7,495 nucleotides of DNA from JASHVB01 sp035535035. Lineage in GTDB: Bacteria > Pseudomonadota > Alphaproteobacteria > Acetobacterales > Acetobacteraceae. Position numbers and translations under genes: made by a program. A model generated the notes under the pieces. It saw nothing but the letters and a program-made list of their open reading frames with translations. It was not told the DNA's origin and made no database searches. The stretch lies in NCBI GenBank assembly GCA_035535035.1, contig DATLQW010000090.1, positions 1 through 7,495 of the forward strand, written 5' to 3'. Shown here piece by piece: positions 5,345 to 7,495 of this stretch. The first letter of the stretch is position 1, and each line of letters begins with the position of its first letter.

Positions 5345-5439
5345 CCTACATCGTCGCCGAAGCCCGCATCAACAGCAAATCCAGTCGGTTTACCCGGCCG
5401 AGCGATGTGAGACGCGCATGCACGAACCCACGCGATTGA
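5341..5439 (+). pseudogene. fdxA: Remnant of a FdxA-type (7Fe) ferredoxin gene
   Basis: An ORF of 32 codons that starts MTYIVAEARINSK. FdxA-type ferredoxins typically start MTY(V/I)VTE(A/N)CI(K/N)CKY, so the first 13 residues match except that both cluster cysteines are replaced (Arg at 9, Ser at 12), each by one base change. The rest of the 100-odd residue ferredoxin is missing. The ATG overlaps the previous stop (ATGA), as expected for a former coupled gene. The stop overlaps an internal ATG of the reductase gene (TGATG at 5437-5441). It cannot hold an Fe-S cluster. It may still be translated to couple the reductase. The identification rests on a short match and is therefore moderate. Confidence 0.6.
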
Positions 5440-6287
5440 TGCTGGGAGATACGGCGTTCTCGGCGATCCAGCCGCTTGGTCCAGCGGGCGCTGATCCTGC
5501 GGCGCCTGCACTGCCTGCCGTTCTGAGCACAGAGACGGTGCTCGCGGTGCGGCACTGGACCGAACGGTTGTTCAGCTTCACCCTCACCCGCCACCCCGGG
5601 TTCCGCTTCCAAAGCGGTCAATTCACGTTGCTCGGCCTCATGGTGGATGGCCGTCCGCTGCTGCGTCCTTACAGCATGGCCAGCGCCCATTACGACACAG
5701 CGCTCGAGTTCCTCAGCGTCAAGATGGCGAATGGCCCGCTTACGTCACGCCTCCGGCACATCGCGCCGGGAGCGGCGGTTCTGATCGGGCGCAAGCCAAC
5801 CGGCACGCTGGTGCAGGACAGCCTGCTGCCCGGCCGCACGCTGTATCTTTTTGCTACAGGGACGGGCCTTGCGCCGTTCCTGAGCCTGATCAAGGACCCC
5901 GATCTCTACACGCGGTTCGATCGCGTGGTACTCACCCATACCAGCAGGCTGGTAAGCGAACTGGTCCACGCCGAGCACATCACCCACGAGTTGCCACGGC
6001 ATGAACTGCTTGGCGACATGGTGCGCGAGCGGCTGATCTACTATCCGAGCGTGACAGGCGAACCATTTCGGACGTCTGGGCGCATCACCGGACTGATCGA
6101 AAGCGGCAGGATGAGCGCGGATATCGGGCTGCCGCCACTCGATCCGGCGACCGACCGTGCGATGATTTGCGGCAGCACCCCGCTGCTCGTGGATCTGGGT
6201 GCGCTTCTGGTGAGGCGCGGATTCCGGGAGGGCAGCCTCAGCAGGCCCGGCGAGTTCGTCATCGAGAAAGCCTTCGTGGCGCGTTAG
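5418..6287 (+). CDS. fpr: Ferredoxin-NADP(+) reductase
   Basis: A 289-residue flavoprotein that moves electrons between NADPH and ferredoxin or flavodoxin in the cytoplasm. After an N-terminal extension of about 37 residues, the FAD-binding barrel holds WTERLFSFTLTRHPGFRFQSG (47-67) and the flavin motif RPYSMAS (83-89). The NADP domain holds ATGTGLAPFLSLIKDP (146-161) and ICGSTPLL (250-257). The C-terminal GEFVIEKAFVAR is characteristic of the bacterial Fpr group. The first usable ATG is 5418. An in-frame ATG at 5439 overlaps the stop of the ferredoxin remnant and would shorten the extension by seven residues. Neither has a strong ribosome site, which suits translational coupling. It follows a dead ferredoxin gene, so its partner must be encoded elsewhere or may be another protein of this operon. 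Confidence 0.92.
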   Translation: MHEPTRLMLGDTAFSAIQPLGPAGADPAAPALPAVLSTETVLAVRHWTERLFSFTLTRHPGFRFQSGQFTLLGLMVDGRPLLRPYSMASAHYDTALEFLSVKMANGPLTSRLRHIAPGAAVLIGRKPTGTLVQDSLLPGRTLYLFATGTGLAPFLSLIKDPDLYTRFDRVVLTHTSRLVSELVHAEHITHELPRHELLGDMVRERLIYYPSVTGEPFRTSGRITGLIESGRMSADIGLPPLDPATDRAMICGSTPLLVDLGALLVRRGFREGSLSRPGEFVIEKAFVAR

Positions 6288-6298
6288 ATGGCACACCC

Positions 6299-6481
6299 AT
6301 GATGATCGACGCCCTCCTGCCCTGCTATCGCCTGACCTTGGCCTGGCACGTGATCTCGGTAATCCCGTGGATGGTTGGCGTGTTTACTTTGCCCAGGCTC
6401 GATGTGGAACGGACTTGGTGTTCGGGGCGCGACCCGCCCTGGCGCGCTTTTTTTGAGGTCGAGCGGCGGCACGTTCCTACT
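6299..6481 (+). pseudogene. hemJ: Remnant of hemJ (protoporphyrinogen oxidase, UPF0093 family)
   Basis: Starting 11 bases after the reductase stop, the frame reads MMIDALLPCYRL, then LAWHVISVIPWMVGVFTLPR. This matches the first membrane helix of HemJ (KALHVIxVIxWMAGxxYLPRL), including the conserved His. After LPRL the similarity is lost for about 17 residues; a stretch FFEVERRH at the right distance may echo the FKVMERRL block of HemJ. The other membrane helices of this roughly 150-residue protein are absent. The frame runs on to 6631 but does not look like coding sequence after about 6480. A GC hairpin followed by seven Ts falls inside it. HemJ oxidises protoporphyrinogen IX in heme synthesis, which would fit a heme-linked operon, but this copy cannot be functional. 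Confidence 0.65.
6427..6454 (+). terminator. Candidate intrinsic terminator at the end of the large operon
   Basis: GCGCG (6427-6431) and CGCGC (6443-6447) form a short GC stem with an 11-base loop, followed at once by seven Ts (6448-6454), the longest T run I noticed in the window. The stem is short, so it may be a weak terminator. Its place inside the hemJ remnant fits the idea that nothing downstream in that frame is needed. Confidence 0.45.
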
Positions 6482-6547
6482 GGTCGTGAGAAAACGTCAG
6501 GCGCCCGGTGCCCGAGGGTGAAGGCGGTTCCGAAAGGACGAAACATA

Positions 6548-6631
6548 ATGGCCACACGGATAGCGAATGGCACTACACATCGGTCCAATGATGGGTCGAT
6601 CTGGCGCAGAGAGAGCAAATGTCATGCATGA
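6548..6631 (+). CDS. Possible 27-codon leader ORF
   Basis: An ATG at 6548 is preceded by AAAGGA (6533-6538) at a 9-base distance, the best ribosome site between 6300 and 6624. The peptide begins MATRIANGTTHRSN, is basic and polar, and ends KCHA. Its stop overlaps the start of the DUF364 gene by 8 bases in another frame. It could be a leader whose translation couples to the gene downstream, or a chance ORF, since it is also the tail of the frame of the hemJ remnant. I recognise no family. Confidence 0.3.
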   Translation: MATRIANGTTHRSNDGSIWRRESKCHA

Positions 6632-7481
6632 TGAAACAGTCCTGACGGAAACCATCGCCGGCATCGAGGAAATCCTCGCCGGTGACCTCGATCGCATCAG
6701 CGTCGAACGTGTCGCGATCGGTTTGTTCTTTACCGGCGTGAAGCTGAACACCGGCGCGGCCGGTGCCTGCGCGACGCCGCTGCGATCGATCCCCGAGGCG
6801 GTCTGCTGTCCGAGTTCGGCCATGGCCATGCCGTTTCCCGGTAAGTTGCGCGGCCGGCCGGCTCGCGACTTGCTGCGAGAGATCGAGGCCGCCAGTGGCA
6901 TCCGTCGCGCCGTGGGCGTTGCGACCATAAACGCCCTGGCCGATATGTGCTGGGAGCGTCACGCGACGCACGGGGTGGAACTTCGCATCGGCGTCGATGC
7001 ATACGACGCGGCCGGCATACAGCCGGGAGAAAACGTGGTCGTCATCGGCGCCTTTGTCCCGTTCCTGAAATCGTTGAAGCAGGCGCGACAGCGGTTCACC
7101 GTGCTGGAAATGGATCCCGCGACGCTGAAGCCGGATGAGTTGCCGTACTTCCGCCCAGCCGATCAGGCCGACGCCGTGCTGCCCTCGGCCGATGTCGTGC
7201 TGACCACGGGAACCACGCTGGTGAACGACACGCTGGAACATCTGCTTGCGCTGTGCCGACCCGCCGCTCGCGTAGCCGTGGTCGGCCCGACAGTCGGCCT
7301 GCTGCCCGACGCTTTCCTGCGTCGCGGTGTCGATGTGCTCGGCGGCGTACGGGTCACCGCACCGGATGCGTTTCTCGACGTGCTGGCGGAAGGCGGGTCC
7401 GGTTATCACTTTTTCGGCCGCTCGGCGGAGAAGGTGGTCTTGATGCGACAGGCAACGCACGCGGCACTGCAAGCGGCTTAG
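6624..7481 (+). CDS. DUF4213/DUF364 family protein (putative metal-chelating, Rossmann-like)
   Basis: A 285-residue protein. The N-terminal half fits DUF4213: VAIGLFFTGVKLNTGAAGAC, LRGRPARDLL, then GVATINALADMC. The C-terminal half fits DUF364: ENVVVIGAFVPFLKSLKQA, then FTVLEMDP, LPSADVVLTTGTTLVNDTLE, VAVVGPTVGLLPDAFLRRGV and LGGVRV. The family is described as a putative heavy-metal chelation domain with a Rossmann-like fold; no reaction is established. The N-terminal half has paired cysteines (EAVCCPSSA) and another in ADMCWE that could bind metal. The start at 6624 was preferred over the in-frame ATG at 6567 because the purine-rich CAGAGAGAG (about 6607-6615) lies at a suitable distance and family similarity begins there. 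It is separated from the upstream operon by the candidate terminator, but no clear promoter of its own was found. Confidence 0.85.
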   Translation: MHDETVLTETIAGIEEILAGDLDRISVERVAIGLFFTGVKLNTGAAGACATPLRSIPEAVCCPSSAMAMPFPGKLRGRPARDLLREIEAASGIRRAVGVATINALADMCWERHATHGVELRIGVDAYDAAGIQPGENVVVIGAFVPFLKSLKQARQRFTVLEMDPATLKPDELPYFRPADQADAVLPSADVVLTTGTTLVNDTLEHLLALCRPAARVAVVGPTVGLLPDAFLRRGVDVLGGVRVTAPDAFLDVLAEGGSGYHFFGRSAEKVVLMRQATHAALQAA

Positions 7482-7495
7482 CGGGGTGATGATCC

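Noticed and set aside
6573..7472. 299-codon ORF on the minus strand opposite the DUF364 gene
   Set aside because: It is the antisense of a well-matched DUF4213/DUF364 gene and has no recognisable motif or ribosome site.
7482..7495. Start of a further gene (GTG at 7486 or ATG at 7489) after the DUF364 stop
   Set aside because: Only a few bases remain in the window, so no reading frame can be judged.

Overview
The window is GC-rich DNA (clearly above 60% by eye) with dense, overlapping genes, Shine-Dalgarno sites of the AGGAG type and protein families typical of Alphaproteobacteria. I would guess a Rhodospirillales/Acetobacteraceae-like bacterium, but no marker gene here fixes the taxon. No rRNA, tRNA, insertion sequence, CRISPR array or phage gene was seen.

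Layout. (1) Left end, minus strand: the start of a small membrane-protein gene (1-157, running off the window) and a PrxQ/BCP-like peroxiredoxin gene (269-835). (2) 836-1126: a divergent control region. Two opposing sigma70-like promoters have -10 boxes that flank or overlap one nested dyad (929-962). A long leader on the plus side carries a strong hairpin (1067-1108). (3) Plus strand: a DUF2892 inner-membrane protein (1127-1321), then a class I glutamine amidotransferase gene broken by an in-frame TAG and a one-base frameshift (1419-2119). (4) 2120-2645: no recognisable gene, but its right part holds a good promoter whose -10 box overlaps a perfect 8-bp inverted repeat (2517-2539). (5) 2646-6300: a tight plus-strand operon with overlapping stops and starts. 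It encodes a 12-TM membrane protein with heme-copper-oxidase-subunit-I/NnrS-like features, a tandem DUF2249 protein, a MIP18/DUF59 Fe-S assembly protein, a small helical protein, a second DUF2249 protein, a remnant of a FdxA-type ferredoxin and an intact ferredoxin-NADP reductase. The operon ends in a remnant of hemJ with a terminator-like hairpin inside it. (6) 6548-7481: a possible 27-codon leader ORF overlapping a DUF4213/DUF364 gene.

How the parts may work together. The operon pairs a heme-type membrane protein with Fe-S/DUF2249 accessory proteins and an electron supply (ferredoxin reductase). This gene company is usually found with nitric oxide, low-oxygen or denitrification physiology. 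The left-hand genes (peroxiredoxin, DUF2892, small membrane protein) suggest a thiol, peroxide or sulfide stress response. The same AAATAGG-type AT-rich box lies just at or after the -10 in both plus-strand promoters, which suggests one repressor may tie the two halves together. Three genes (amidotransferase, ferredoxin, hemJ) are broken while their neighbours are intact, so the locus is either decaying or partly remodelled. All functional links are inference from families and context.
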